Shown here in pieces: positions 8,293-16,963 of a DNA stretch of 57,480 nucleotides. Numbering within the stretch: position 1 is the first letter of the stretch; the number at the start of each line of letters is the position of its first letter. The stretch is from NCBI GenBank assembly GCA_902588595.1, contig CACIPT010000004.1, positions 1 through 57,480 of the forward strand. Reading direction: 5' to 3'. Under the pieces are notes generated by a model. The model did not search any database and was not told the origin of the DNA. It saw only the letters and a list, made by a program, of their open reading frames with translations. A program made the translations under genes and the position numbers. The stretch is from an uncultured Pelagibacteraceae bacterium (GTDB lineage: Bacteria; Pseudomonadota; Alphaproteobacteria; Pelagibacterales; Pelagibacteraceae).

Positions 8293-9345
8293 ATGTCTGT
8301 AGTATTAATAACAGGTTCTTGTGGTTTGGTAGGTTCAGAATCTTGTTCTTTTTTTAATAATAAAAATTTTCAAATTGTAGGTATAGATAATAATTTTAGA
8401 AAAAAATTTTTTGGTAAAGATGGTTCAACAAATTGGATTAAAAAAAAATTAAATTCTGAAATCAATAAATATAAACATTACAACATTGATATTAGAAATT
8501 TTAGTAGTTTATCAAAAGTATTTAAAAAATATGGTAATAATATAAAATTAATAATTCACGCTGCTGCTCAACCCTCTCATGATTTTGCTAAATCTAATCC
8601 AAGATTGGATTTTGATATAAATGCACTAGGAACTTTAAATTTATTAACTTTAACAGAAAAATATTGTAAGTATGCTCCGTTTATTCATATGTCTACCAAT
8701 AAAGTATATGGGGACAATCCAAACAAAATTAGTTTAAAAGAAAAAAAATTAAGATGGGATTTAAATAAAGGAAATAAGTTCTATAATGGAATTGCCGAAG
8801 ATTTTTCTTTAGATTCATGCACACATAGTTTTTTTGGAGTTTCAAAAGTTTATTCAGATTTAATTACACAAGAATACGGAAAAAATAATAAATTAAATAC
8901 TGCTATATTTAGAGCTGGATGTATTACTGGACCAAATCACTCAGGAGCAAAATTACATGGTTTCTTATCTTATTTAATCAAATCAGCTTTGACTAAAAAT
9001 TCTTATAATATTATTGGATATAAAGGAAAACAAGTAAGAGATAACATACATAGCTATGATTTGATTAATTGTTTTTGGGAATTTTTTAAAAAACCTAAAA
9101 AAGGTGAAGTATACAATATTGGTGGAGGAAGATTTTCTAACTGTTCTATATTAGAAGCTATAAAAATTGTAGAAAAATTAGAAGGAAAAAAAATAAATAT
9201 TAAATATACTAAACAAAATAGAGTTGGTGATCATATTTGGTATATTTCTAATAATTCAAAATTTAAAAAAAATTATCCAAATTGGAAACAAAAATACAAT
9301 ACATTAAAAATTATAGAAGAAATTTATAATTCTTTTAAAAATTGA
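8293..9345 (+). CDS. CDP-paratose 2-epimerase-like SDR
   Basis: Extended SDR of 350 residues that follows the CDP-paratose 2-epimerase pattern closely: N-terminal ITGSCGLVGS, HAAAQPSHD, HMSTNKVYGDNPN, FYNGIAEDFSLD, the long GPNHSGAKLHGFLSYL, GYKGKQVRDNIHS and NIGGGRFSNCS. Such enzymes invert C2 of a CDP-dideoxyhexose. The usual SDR YxxxK reads FGVSK here, with Phe where Tyr is expected. No CDP-glucose pathway genes (rfbF, rfbG, rfbH) are in the window, so its nucleotide sugar is uncertain. It is the last gene of the island before tRNA-Met. Confidence 0.82.
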   Translation: MSVVLITGSCGLVGSESCSFFNNKNFQIVGIDNNFRKKFFGKDGSTNWIKKKLNSEINKYKHYNIDIRNFSSLSKVFKKYGNNIKLIIHAAAQPSHDFAKSNPRLDFDINALGTLNLLTLTEKYCKYAPFIHMSTNKVYGDNPNKISLKEKKLRWDLNKGNKFYNGIAEDFSLDSCTHSFFGVSKVYSDLITQEYGKNNKLNTAIFRAGCITGPNHSGAKLHGFLSYLIKSALTKNSYNIIGYKGKQVRDNIHSYDLINCFWEFFKKPKKGEVYNIGGGRFSNCSILEAIKIVEKLEGKKINIKYTKQNRVGDHIWYISNNSKFKKNYPNWKQKYNTLKIIEEIYNSFKN

Positions 9346-9359
9346 ATTTAAATTATTTT

Positions 9360-9436
9360 TGGTAGCGGGAAGTGGGATCGAACCACTGACCTCGGGCTTA
9401 TGAGTCCCGCGCTCTAACCAACTGAGCTACCCCGCC
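9360..9436 (-). tRNA. tRNA-Met (anticodon CAT)
   Basis: Read on the minus strand: acceptor GGCGGGG pairs with TCCCGCT using G-U at both ends, D arm GCTC/GAGC, anticodon loop CTCATAA, T arm AGTGG-TTCGATC-CCACT, discriminator A and an encoded CCA. The standard D arm and GUUGGUUA loop point to an elongator Met rather than the initiator; tRNA-Ile with a lysidine-modified CAT anticodon cannot be excluded. The anticodon stem has an A31/G39 mismatch next to the loop. It marks the right edge of the sugar island. Confidence 0.93.
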
Positions 9437-9571
9437 ATTACATTAAATAGACTTATAGTAGTTTTATCTAAGATTTCAATAAATTCAGAGAAAATTTTGT
9501 AATTTTTGTTTATAAAATATCAAACTTAAAAATGTAACCTAGGCATTGTATAAATATAAAAGAATATAAAT

Positions 9572-10867
9572 ATGAATAATATAAATCATAAAATTTCATA
9601 CCTCGTAAGGCTATGTAATGAAAAATCTTTTGATCAGGCTCTTATTGAGTTTAAATCATTAATAAAACAAAATTTTAATGATCCAATTATATATAATTTA
9701 GGAGGCATTATAAATGTCAATCTTAAAAACTTTGAAGTTGCAATTGATTGTTTTTCAAAAGCTTTAAAAATTAATCCAAATTATGCAGAAGCAAATAATA
9801 ATATGGGTGCTTTACTAAAAACTATTGGTCGAACAAAAGATTCGATTACTTATTTTGAAAAAGCTATAAAAATAAAACCTGATTTCACAAATGCTTACAA
9901 TAATCTTGGTGCATCATATAACATTATGGGTAAATGGGATTTAGCTATTCAAAATTACGATAAATGCTTAAAAATTAATCCAAATGAAAAAGATTCTTTT
10001 AATAATCTTATTAATCTTTTAACTTTTCATGATCCTCAAGAAAAAGATTTAAATTTTATAATTAAAACAAATAGTTTATTAAAAATGAACAATTTTATAT
10101 TTGATGAAAAAAAACAAATTAATGATAATCAAATAATTAATTATTTTAATATTTCTAATAATGTTATAATAGAAAATCTAAACAAAACTGAATATAATTA
10201 TACTGAAATATTCAGAAAAAATACATATAACTTAAACTGTAAAAGACATTTTGAAGTTTTCAATAATTTTAATGTTATCCCTGAGTTTTGCTTTAGTTGT
10301 TATAAAGTTCAAGTTGAGCCAAAAAATATAATTGATTTATTAAAATTATATATAGTGTTTGATAACTTGAATTTAAAAAAAAATAATACTAGAAAGTGCT
10401 TTATTGAAGTAAGACCTGAAATTACAGGACTTTATAAAGGGTTAATTTATTGTAGAGGTATAAATGAAGCAGAACAAATTGAAAATTTATTAACTCCAAT
10501 TATAAAAACTGTAATAGATAATAAGACGCCTATTGCAATAAAACGAGGATGTTCAGAGTTTGCAATTTCTTATCCAAAATTTAAAGATAAAAAAAATGCC
10601 ATGAATTATGAAAAGTCTTGGAAAGAAAAAGAAAACTTAATAGACAAACAACGAATCAAAGAAGATAATGTTATTTTAAACGATACAGTAGCTGGACTTA
10701 CAGTAAATGATTTTCTAATCATGAGGAATTGGATGATGTATGCAAAAAAAATTGGTGATAAAAATTACGATAAATTTGATTGTGACATTCAAATATCAAA
10801 GTACATGGAGTGGCAAGTCTCTAGACAGTTAGACTTTAGAAAAAGTGAATATAGCAAAAAACTTTAA
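9572..10867 (+). CDS. TPR protein with an unrecognised C-terminal domain
   Basis: 431 residues, no signal peptide. Residues about 38-140 hold three tetratricopeptide repeats (for example NLGGIINVNLKNFEVAIDCF, YAEANNNMGALLKTIGR, TNAYNNLGASYNIMG), a protein-protein interaction scaffold. The remaining ~290 residues match nothing I recognise. They carry a cysteine-containing FCFSCYKVQ near residue 240, a conserved-looking FIEVRPEITGLYKGLIYCRGI and a tryptophan-rich NWMMYA near the end. The gene stands alone after the tRNA and before guaC. No function is assigned. Confidence 0.8.
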   Translation: MNNINHKISYLVRLCNEKSFDQALIEFKSLIKQNFNDPIIYNLGGIINVNLKNFEVAIDCFSKALKINPNYAEANNNMGALLKTIGRTKDSITYFEKAIKIKPDFTNAYNNLGASYNIMGKWDLAIQNYDKCLKINPNEKDSFNNLINLLTFHDPQEKDLNFIIKTNSLLKMNNFIFDEKKQINDNQIINYFNISNNVIIENLNKTEYNYTEIFRKNTYNLNCKRHFEVFNNFNVIPEFCFSCYKVQVEPKNIIDLLKLYIVFDNLNLKKNNTRKCFIEVRPEITGLYKGLIYCRGINEAEQIENLLTPIIKTVIDNKTPIAIKRGCSEFAISYPKFKDKKNAMNYEKSWKEKENLIDKQRIKEDNVILNDTVAGLTVNDFLIMRNWMMYAKKIGDKNYDKFDCDIQISKYMEWQVSRQLDFRKSEYSKKL

Positions 10868-10927
10868 AGTTTTGTTAATATATTCATATTTTTCGCATCA
10901 ATTTATTAAAAATTTAAATAAAAAAAC

Positions 10928-10936
10928 TTATCCACA
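10928..10936 (+). promoter_or_regulatory. Perfect DnaA-box match upstream of guaC
   Basis: The 9-mer TTATCCACA equals the classical strong DnaA box. It lies about 50 bases before the guaC ATG, in the 118-base gap after the TPR gene. A single box does not make an origin. In E. coli a purine gene promoter (guaB) is reported to be DnaA-responsive, which makes a regulatory reading possible. Chance occurrence cannot be excluded. Confidence 0.4.
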
Positions 10937-10941
10937 AGTCA

Positions 10942-10957
10942 TATTTCAATTGAAATA
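10942..10957. promoter_or_regulatory. Perfect 16-base palindrome upstream of guaC
   Basis: TATTTCAA followed by TTGAAATA is an uninterrupted perfect palindrome 28 bases before the guaC start and 5 bases after the DnaA-box match. Size and symmetry suit a homodimeric repressor operator overlapping the promoter. The regulator is unknown. In A+T-rich DNA short palindromes do arise by chance. Confidence 0.4.
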
Positions 10958-10985
10958 ATGTTTTTCGACTATACTTTCATCATCG

Positions 10986-12020
10986 ATGAGAATTGAAGAA
11001 GAACTTAAATTAGACTACTCAGATGTATTATTCAGACCTAAAAGAAGCACTCTAAGAAGTAGAAAAGATGTTAACCTTTTAAGAACATATAGGTTTAAAT
11101 ACAGTAAAAATGAATGGTCAGGTACACCAATCATGGCGGCAAATATGGATGGCGTTGGTGAGCTAGGTATTGCTGAAAAATTAAACGATCATGGAATGAT
11201 TACATGTTTAACTAAACAACATGATGTTAAAAAAATTAAGCAATATAAGAAAATTAAATCAATGTATCAGAATATAGCTATTAGTATCGGAATTAAAAAA
11301 GAGGACTTTCAAAATTTAGATAAAATGATGAAAGAGTTTAGCTTCTTTAAATTTATTTGTATAGATGTTGCTAATGGTTATTCGGAGCATTTTACAAGCT
11401 TTATTAAATCAGTAAGAGATAAGTACCCAACAAAAACTATTATCGCAGGAAATGTTGTTACAGCTGACATGACGCAAGAATTAGTACTAAGTGGAGCTGA
11501 CATAGTTAAAGTTGGTATAGGACCCGGAAGTGTTTGTACAACAAGAATTCAAACTGGTGTTGGATATCCACAATTGAGTGCAGTAATTGAATGTGCAGAT
11601 GCTGCTCATGGATTGGGTGCACATATAATAGCTGATGGAGGATGTACATGTCCCGGAGATGTTGCAAAAGGTTTTGGTGGTGGTGCAGACTTTGTAATGC
11701 TTGGTGGTATGCTTGCTGGTCATGATGAAGGTAAAGGCAAATTAGTAAAATCGAATGGGTCAAAATTTATTGAATTTTATGGGTCAAGTTCTCATGTTGC
11801 AAATAAAAAACATTATGGCGGATTATCAGATTATAGAAGCAGCGAAGGAAGGGCTGTTAGAGTTAAATATAGAGGAAAAATAAAAGATACTATTTTAAAT
11901 ATATTAGGTGGTGTTAGAAGTAGTTGCACTTATGTTGGTGCTCCTTCATTAAAACAACTAAGCAAATGTACAACTTTTGTAAGAGTCAGCAATCAATATA
12001 ACGATACCTTCGCTAAATAG
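10986..12020 (+). CDS. guaC: GMP reductase
   Basis: IMPDH/GMPR-family TIM-barrel enzyme that reductively deaminates GMP to IMP with NADPH. Seen: N-terminal LDYSDVLFRPKRST, AANMDGVGE, the catalytic cysteine loop GIGPGSVCTTR, and GADFVMLGGMLAGHDE. Its 344 residues match GuaC, and it lacks the CBS pair of IMP dehydrogenase. It stands alone with a 118-base upstream gap carrying a DnaA-box match and a palindrome. It links guanine and adenine nucleotide pools, alongside apt and the adenine deaminase-type enzyme in the window. Confidence 0.93.
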   Translation: MRIEEELKLDYSDVLFRPKRSTLRSRKDVNLLRTYRFKYSKNEWSGTPIMAANMDGVGELGIAEKLNDHGMITCLTKQHDVKKIKQYKKIKSMYQNIAISIGIKKEDFQNLDKMMKEFSFFKFICIDVANGYSEHFTSFIKSVRDKYPTKTIIAGNVVTADMTQELVLSGADIVKVGIGPGSVCTTRIQTGVGYPQLSAVIECADAAHGLGAHIIADGGCTCPGDVAKGFGGGADFVMLGGMLAGHDEGKGKLVKSNGSKFIEFYGSSSHVANKKHYGGLSDYRSSEGRAVRVKYRGKIKDTILNILGGVRSSCTYVGAPSLKQLSKCTTFVRVSNQYNDTFAK

Positions 12021-12078
12021 AGGTTTCAATTCCAATAAATAATTTGTTATATTTTTTTTATAAAAAAAATTATTCAAA

Positions 12079-13050
12079 ATGGAAAAAAAGAATATTAATC
12101 TATCGGGTCCAACAAAAATTTCTCATAATAAAATTTACAATCTTTATTGTGATAATTATGATTCTTTACATTATTTGTTTGTCGAATTCCAATTCGCTTG
12201 GTTTCAACAAGCTTATCAAGCTTTGGGTGATTTAGATAAGTATAATATCTTGGTATATTTGTATAAAGAAAATTTTGTTGAACTTAACGAAATATTTAAA
12301 GTTAAATCTTTAAATGAATTTTATATAAATCCTAGTTTTAATTTAGAAAAAATTAACATAATTAAAATAGCTAAAAGTCTTATAATGTCTAAAGAAACTG
12401 CAAGAAGAAAAATTTTAGAATTGGAAAAAGAAGGAATATTAATAAAGAATAAAAAAACAATTACTGTTACTTTAAAAGCAGGTCTACTTCAAAAACCAGA
12501 ATCTACAATTAATTCTTTCTCAAAAATTTTAGATTACATTTCATATTTTTTATACAAAGAAAAAAAAGTAAAAAAATATTATGAAAGAGAGTTTTTTATA
12601 AAAAAAATAAAAGAAAGATTTACCCAAATTTTAGCAATTTTTCTAGAATACCAAATACAATATTTGCTTAAAAGAAAAAAATTGGCAAATAATGATTTGG
12701 AAATAATTTTCATTATTGGAACCTTGTTTTACAATCAAGTCATGTTTTTAAAAAAATCTAAAAAAAATCCTCATTATAAGAATGAATGGGTAGATAGCGT
12801 TTTAAATATTGGAGATAAAAAAGGATTAAATGCTATGACAATTAGCGACCTTACTGGAATCCCAAGGCCAACTGTAATTAGAAAATTAATAAAATTGTTA
12901 AAACAAAAAGATATATATAAAGACGAAAATAATCTTTATTATTTGGTGAAAGGGAAATTTAGTGCTAACTTAAACAAACATAGATTAAATAACATAAAAG
13001 AGCTCAGCTCTACAATATCACGAATTAATAATATTATTTTTTCTTCTTAA
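12079..13050 (+). CDS. Putative regulator with two winged-helix DNA-binding segments
   Basis: 323 residues, no signal peptide. Two helix-turn-helix-like segments are visible: around residues 94-122 (AKSLIMSKETARRKILELEKEGIL) and around residues 250-285 (MTISDLTGIPRPTVIRKLIKLLKQKDIY), each followed by a short beta-wing-like stretch. The middle is helical and lysine-rich. This duplicated layout looks like a transcription factor, but I recognise no named family. The stop is shared with the next gene through TTAA. Its target is unknown; guaC just upstream is one candidate. Confidence 0.65.
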   Translation: MEKKNINLSGPTKISHNKIYNLYCDNYDSLHYLFVEFQFAWFQQAYQALGDLDKYNILVYLYKENFVELNEIFKVKSLNEFYINPSFNLEKINIIKIAKSLIMSKETARRKILELEKEGILIKNKKTITVTLKAGLLQKPESTINSFSKILDYISYFLYKEKKVKKYYEREFFIKKIKERFTQILAIFLEYQIQYLLKRKKLANNDLEIIFIIGTLFYNQVMFLKKSKKNPHYKNEWVDSVLNIGDKKGLNAMTISDLTGIPRPTVIRKLIKLLKQKDIYKDENNLYYLVKGKFSANLNKHRLNNIKELSSTISRINNIIFSS

Positions 13051-13280
13051 ATAGAAACGATTATCCCAGTTACAACTATAACCGCCGCAACCAAACCAAA
13101 AAAAATTGTTGATTCTATTTTTTCTTTTTTTTGAGCTAACCTTACTTTGTTTAATAGAACGTTTATATCTACTCTTTTTTTTGTTTTTGAAGAAGAATTT
13201 TTTAATGAGTGAAGCTCACCTTCCATATTTTGGGTCTCAACTGAACTATTTGTGATATTCTCTCCACTCATATATTTCAT
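13047..13280 (-). CDS. Small tail-anchored membrane protein
   Basis: 77 residues. The first ~50 are polar with a basic KTKKRVDINVLLNKVRLAQKKEK region, followed by one C-terminal hydrophobic helix (STIFFGLVAAVIVVTGIIVSI) that ends at the terminus. This is the layout of a tail-anchored inner-membrane protein. A second in-frame ATG three codons in (MSGEN) is an equally good start. No family recognised. It is convergent with and overlaps the winged-helix gene by 4 bases. Confidence 0.55.
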   Translation of the reverse strand: MKYMSGENITNSSVETQNMEGELHSLKNSSSKTKKRVDINVLLNKVRLAQKKEKIESTIFFGLVAAVIVVTGIIVSI

Positions 13281-13361
13281 ATTTAACCACAGTTATCGCA
13301 GCCTAACAATTAAATATTAGTCCAAATTGGGTTCAATGTTATTTTATGGGTAAAAATGAAC

Positions 13362-15806
13362 TTAAATATTCTTAAAGTCTTTTTTATTGATTGGTTTAGA
13401 TAAAATTTCAGCTTTATATTTAATTTTTTCAATCTCTATTTCTATTGTTTTATTTTTTAAGACACTTAAATCTTCTTCTGTTTTTACGTAACCAAAAACT
13501 AAATTTTTATTAAAATTAAATGAGTAGCTTCCTGAAGTTGTTCTTCCTATAATTTTACCATCAATATAGATGGGTTCATCATGGAGCGTCAATGGTTCAC
13601 CTGGTTTACTTTCTTTTAAAGTTAGCATAATAAATTTTTTTATTCTTTTTTTATCTTTAATTTTAAGTAATGCTTTTTTACCTACAAAATCTACGTTCTT
13701 TTTATAACTAATTGCAAAATTAAGTCCTGCTTCGTATTGGTTTTCTTCTGGTGAAATATCATGTCCCCAATGTAAAAAACCGCTCTCCATTCTCATAATA
13801 TCCATTGCATGCATCCCACATTGACTTAATTGATATTTTTTTCCGATGTTTATAATTAAATTATAAATTTCTTTTGCTATGTTTTTTTCTATATAAAGTT
13901 CATAACCTAGTTCGCCAACATAAGATAATCTTTGTGTCCATATTTGATTATTGTTAATACTAATATATTTTGCAGTTCCAAATTTAAAATTTTCATTAGA
14001 ATAATCGTCATTACTTAAATCTTTCATTAAATCTCTACTTTTTGGTCCAAATACTCCAAGCACACAATAATCATCTGTAACATCTAATAATTCAACATCT
14101 TTAGATAAGTGTTTTTTTATATGAAATTTATCATGTTCTCTATTTGCGGCCCCAGTTGTAATTCTAAAATTATTTTCTGCCAAACATACAGTGGTCAAAT
14201 CCGTTTCGATTCCTCCATCTTCATTTAACATTTGAGTGTAAGTGCATTTTCCAATTTCTTTTTTAATATTTGCTGTACAGATTTTTTGAAGTTCTTCATG
14301 AACAGTTTCACCTTTTAAATCATATTTAGCAAATGGAGTTAACTCAAATAATCCAATATTTTCTCTTGTATTTTTTGTTTCAAATTCTGCAGATGGATAC
14401 CAATTTTGGTAATTATAAGAATATTCATATTCTGCCTTTTCACCATTTTTTGCAAACCACATTGGTCTTTCGTATCCACCTGAAACTCCAAAACATGCTC
14501 CATTTTTTTTTAGCTCTTCATGATAAGGAACAAGCTTTTGATTTCTTGAAGTTTTGTGTTGCTTAAATGGCCAATGCATTCCATATAAGTCTCCTAGAGT
14601 TTCGGTGATTCTTTCTTTAATAAAATCTATTTCTGAATGAAAATTTTGAAATCTTTTAATATCATAAATAAATAAATCTTCATTTATATGGCCATTCATT
14701 ATCCATTCAGCTGTAACTTTTCCAACACCTCCTCCACTTCCAATTCCAATACTATTTAAACCACAGCATGCAAATAAATTTCTTAACCCTGGCACTTCTC
14801 CTAAAAGAGTATTTGTATCCGGAGTAAAAGATTCTGGTCCTGCAAAAAATTTTCTAATTCCAGCTTTTTCTAAAATTGGGACTCTTTTTAAAGCTGCTTC
14901 TAAATATGGTTCAAAATGTTCAAAATTTTCAGGAAATTCTCCATATGAAAAATCTTCTGGAACTCTATTAGTTTTTTTAAATGCCGGAATTGATTTTCCT
15001 TCAAATATTCCTATTAACATTTTTCCTGCGTCTTCTTTTAAATATAAACTGTCATCAAAATCTCTTAAGACAGGAATATTTTTTGGCAACTCGTTTATTC
15101 CTTCGGTAATTACATAAAAATGTTCTGCTGGATATAATGGAATGCTAAAACCTGAATCTTCACCTATTTGCCTTGACCACATTCCAGTTGCAAGAACAAT
15201 ATATTCACATTCAATAGTTTGACCGTTAACAATAACTCCTGCTACTCTTCCATTTTTTTTTATTATTTTTTCAACTGGTGATTTTTCGAATATTTTAACT
15301 CCTTCTTTCCTTGCCGCTTTTGCTAATAAATTTGTTACTCCAATTGGATCAGCTTGGCCATCTCCTGGCATAAAAATTCCACCCAAAACATCTTTTTCAT
15401 TAATAATTGGATATATTTTTTTTATCTGATCTATATTTAATACTTCAACATTTACATCAAATAACTGTGCTGTGGTTGCTTGTCTTTTAAGTTCTTGCCA
15501 TCTTCCCTTTGTGGTAGCAATAGACAGAGCTCCATTTAGCTTTAATCCACTTGAAAAATCTACTTCTTTTTCTAATTTTTTATAAAGTTCTAATGAATAT
15601 TTTCTAATCTTTGTTACACCAGCCGAAGGTCCTAGTTGACTAACAAGTCCTGCAGCATGCCAAGTAGTGCCTGAAGTTAACTGGTCTCTTTCAAACAAAA
15701 TGACATCCTTCCAACCATATTTTGCCAAATGATAAGCGCATGAAGTACCAGAAACACCACCGCCTACAATAACTACTTTTGTGCTTTTCGGAAAATTATT
15801 TTTCAT
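13362..15806 (-). CDS. Dimethylglycine/sarcosine dehydrogenase-like flavoprotein with GcvT domain
   Basis: 814 residues in two parts. The first ~400 form a D-amino-acid-oxidase-type FAD domain: VVIVGGGVSGTSCAYHLAKYG at the N-terminus and TSGTTWHAAGL, whose histidine is the covalent FAD site in DMGDH and sarcosine dehydrogenase. After residue ~430 comes a GcvT-like tetrahydrofolate domain (ENIGLFELTPFAKYDLKG, SYVGELGYELYI, ESGFLHWGHDI). The family oxidises N-methyl groups to formaldehyde or methylene-THF. It suits demethylation of betaine-derived glycines, with proXWV in the same window. Which methylated amine it uses is not settled. It overlaps the upstream glycosyltransferase by 1 base (TAATG). 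Confidence 0.87.
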   Translation of the reverse strand: MKNNFPKSTKVVIVGGGVSGTSCAYHLAKYGWKDVILFERDQLTSGTTWHAAGLVSQLGPSAGVTKIRKYSLELYKKLEKEVDFSSGLKLNGALSIATTKGRWQELKRQATTAQLFDVNVEVLNIDQIKKIYPIINEKDVLGGIFMPGDGQADPIGVTNLLAKAARKEGVKIFEKSPVEKIIKKNGRVAGVIVNGQTIECEYIVLATGMWSRQIGEDSGFSIPLYPAEHFYVITEGINELPKNIPVLRDFDDSLYLKEDAGKMLIGIFEGKSIPAFKKTNRVPEDFSYGEFPENFEHFEPYLEAALKRVPILEKAGIRKFFAGPESFTPDTNTLLGEVPGLRNLFACCGLNSIGIGSGGGVGKVTAEWIMNGHINEDLFIYDIKRFQNFHSEIDFIKERITETLGDLYGMHWPFKQHKTSRNQKLVPYHEELKKNGACFGVSGGYERPMWFAKNGEKAEYEYSYNYQNWYPSAEFETKNTRENIGLFELTPFAKYDLKGETVHEELQKICTANIKKEIGKCTYTQMLNEDGGIETDLTTVCLAENNFRITTGAANREHDKFHIKKHLSKDVELLDVTDDYCVLGVFGPKSRDLMKDLSNDDYSNENFKFGTAKYISINNNQIWTQRLSYVGELGYELYIEKNIAKEIYNLIINIGKKYQLSQCGMHAMDIMRMESGFLHWGHDISPEENQYEAGLNFAISYKKNVDFVGKKALLKIKDKKRIKKFIMLTLKESKPGEPLTLHDEPIYIDGKIIGRTTSGSYSFNFNKNLVFGYVKTEEDLSVLKNKTIEIEIEKIKYKAEILSKPINKKDFKNI

Positions 15807-16936
15807 TAAAGCTTTTTAAGTAATTTTATCCAACGGGTCATATCTTTTGACATTTCAATATAGAATTTCTTAGTCAAATTAGTTTGGTAAGGAAAATTAG
15901 TTTTGTGAGCAAAATTATTCAATTCTTCAGCTATATTTTGATAAATATCAAAAACACTCCCATCGTTTAATTTTAAATTGATAAGCCAATCAAAAAATTC
16001 ATCTATAGTTCTTAATGCGCCCCATTCTTTGTTTGCATCGTCTCTATAGTTATGACTATGTCTTTCATGTGAAACTAGTGGATTACCAAAAGAAATAAAT
16101 TTATTTTTTGTTTTAATTGCTTTTTGTAAAAAATAACCTGAAAAAATATCTCCTAATCTATCAAATTTTAAACCACCACCAATATCAAACCCCATTTTAA
16201 TATAATAATATGCTGGTAAAAATTCTTTTTTAATTGAAGTATTTTGTGTGTTTATTGGACAATAAGTTTTTTTAGATATAATTATTTCGTCACATTTTTT
16301 TACATCAATTTTTTCTTTCTTTACTAGCCAAGAGATTGCATCTACATCTGGGGCAATTGTCCACATGCCAACGTTGCAAGCAATTTGTAATGAATTATTT
16401 TTTTTGTAATCATATATGTTTTTATAATCAATATTTCTTTTATTTAATGGAAATCCTCTAGGATGAATAAAATTATTCTTTCCTAATAAAGTACAGTTGT
16501 TAAATAAGCCAGTTTTAGAATTAAGAATTTTTTTATTTTTTTGATGTCCTAGTCTTTTTCTATGTTCTTGTACAAAATTTTTTAAAATAGGAAAATTATC
16601 ATCATCCATTGAAATAATAAAATCGAAATCATTTTGGTAAGCTAAAATAAAACCAACGTTTCTTCTATGATCAGAGTTATATTTAATGAAATTTTTAATT
16701 TTTAATTTTCTTTCAAAAGCATGTTGGTCTTCAATTGATAAGTATAAAATATTTATACCTTTTTTTTTAAATTTTTTAATTTTTGGAAAAATTGACTTAG
16801 GAGTTTTATAGTCTGGTATATAAATAATTGATGTGTATTCAATTTCTTTGCTATTAATTATTTCTTTACAAATTCTTTCTAACCATCCATTATCAAAAAT
16901 TGTTGTAACAATAATTGCGCACTTATTTTTTTTCAT
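15806..16936 (-). CDS. GT-A-like glycosyltransferase, STELLO/reversibly-glycosylated-polypeptide type
   Basis: 376 residues, no signal peptide. Seen: N-terminal CAIIVTTIFDNGWLERI, a metal-binding FIISMDDDNFP, FIHPRGFPLNKR, CPINTQNTSIKKEFLPAYYY and a downstream RLGDIFSGYFLQ. This order (DDD, PRGFP, IN-QNT, GDI-GY) recalls DUF288/STELLO and the RGP proteins of plants and some bacteria, which bind UDP-sugars. The resemblance is from memory. It lies oddly inside an amino-acid catabolic run, between ald and the DMGDH-like gene, overlapping the latter by 1 base. It may glycosylate or mutate a nucleotide sugar; the donor is unknown. Confidence 0.6.
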   Translation of the reverse strand: MKKNKCAIIVTTIFDNGWLERICKEIINSKEIEYTSIIYIPDYKTPKSIFPKIKKFKKKGINILYLSIEDQHAFERKLKIKNFIKYNSDHRRNVGFILAYQNDFDFIISMDDDNFPILKNFVQEHRKRLGHQKNKKILNSKTGLFNNCTLLGKNNFIHPRGFPLNKRNIDYKNIYDYKKNNSLQIACNVGMWTIAPDVDAISWLVKKEKIDVKKCDEIIISKKTYCPINTQNTSIKKEFLPAYYYIKMGFDIGGGLKFDRLGDIFSGYFLQKAIKTKNKFISFGNPLVSHERHSHNYRDDANKEWGALRTIDEFFDWLINLKLNDGSVFDIYQNIAEELNNFAHKTNFPYQTNLTKKFYIEMSKDMTRWIKLLKKL

Positions 16937-16963
16937 TAAAGTTTTATTGTATCTAAAATACTG

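Noticed and set aside
10928-10936. Replication origin
   Set aside because: Only one DnaA box, no cluster, no dnaA/dnaN or hemE neighbourhood.
11487-11763. Two minus-strand ORFs rich in Thr/Ser/Cys or His/Leu
   Set aside because: Antisense to guaC. The repeated His and Cys reflect Ala/Gly/Val codons read on the other strand, not a metal-binding protein.
12044-12235. 63-residue plus ORF
   Set aside because: Overlaps the start of the winged-helix gene in another frame; low-complexity Ile/Lys/Tyr, no support.
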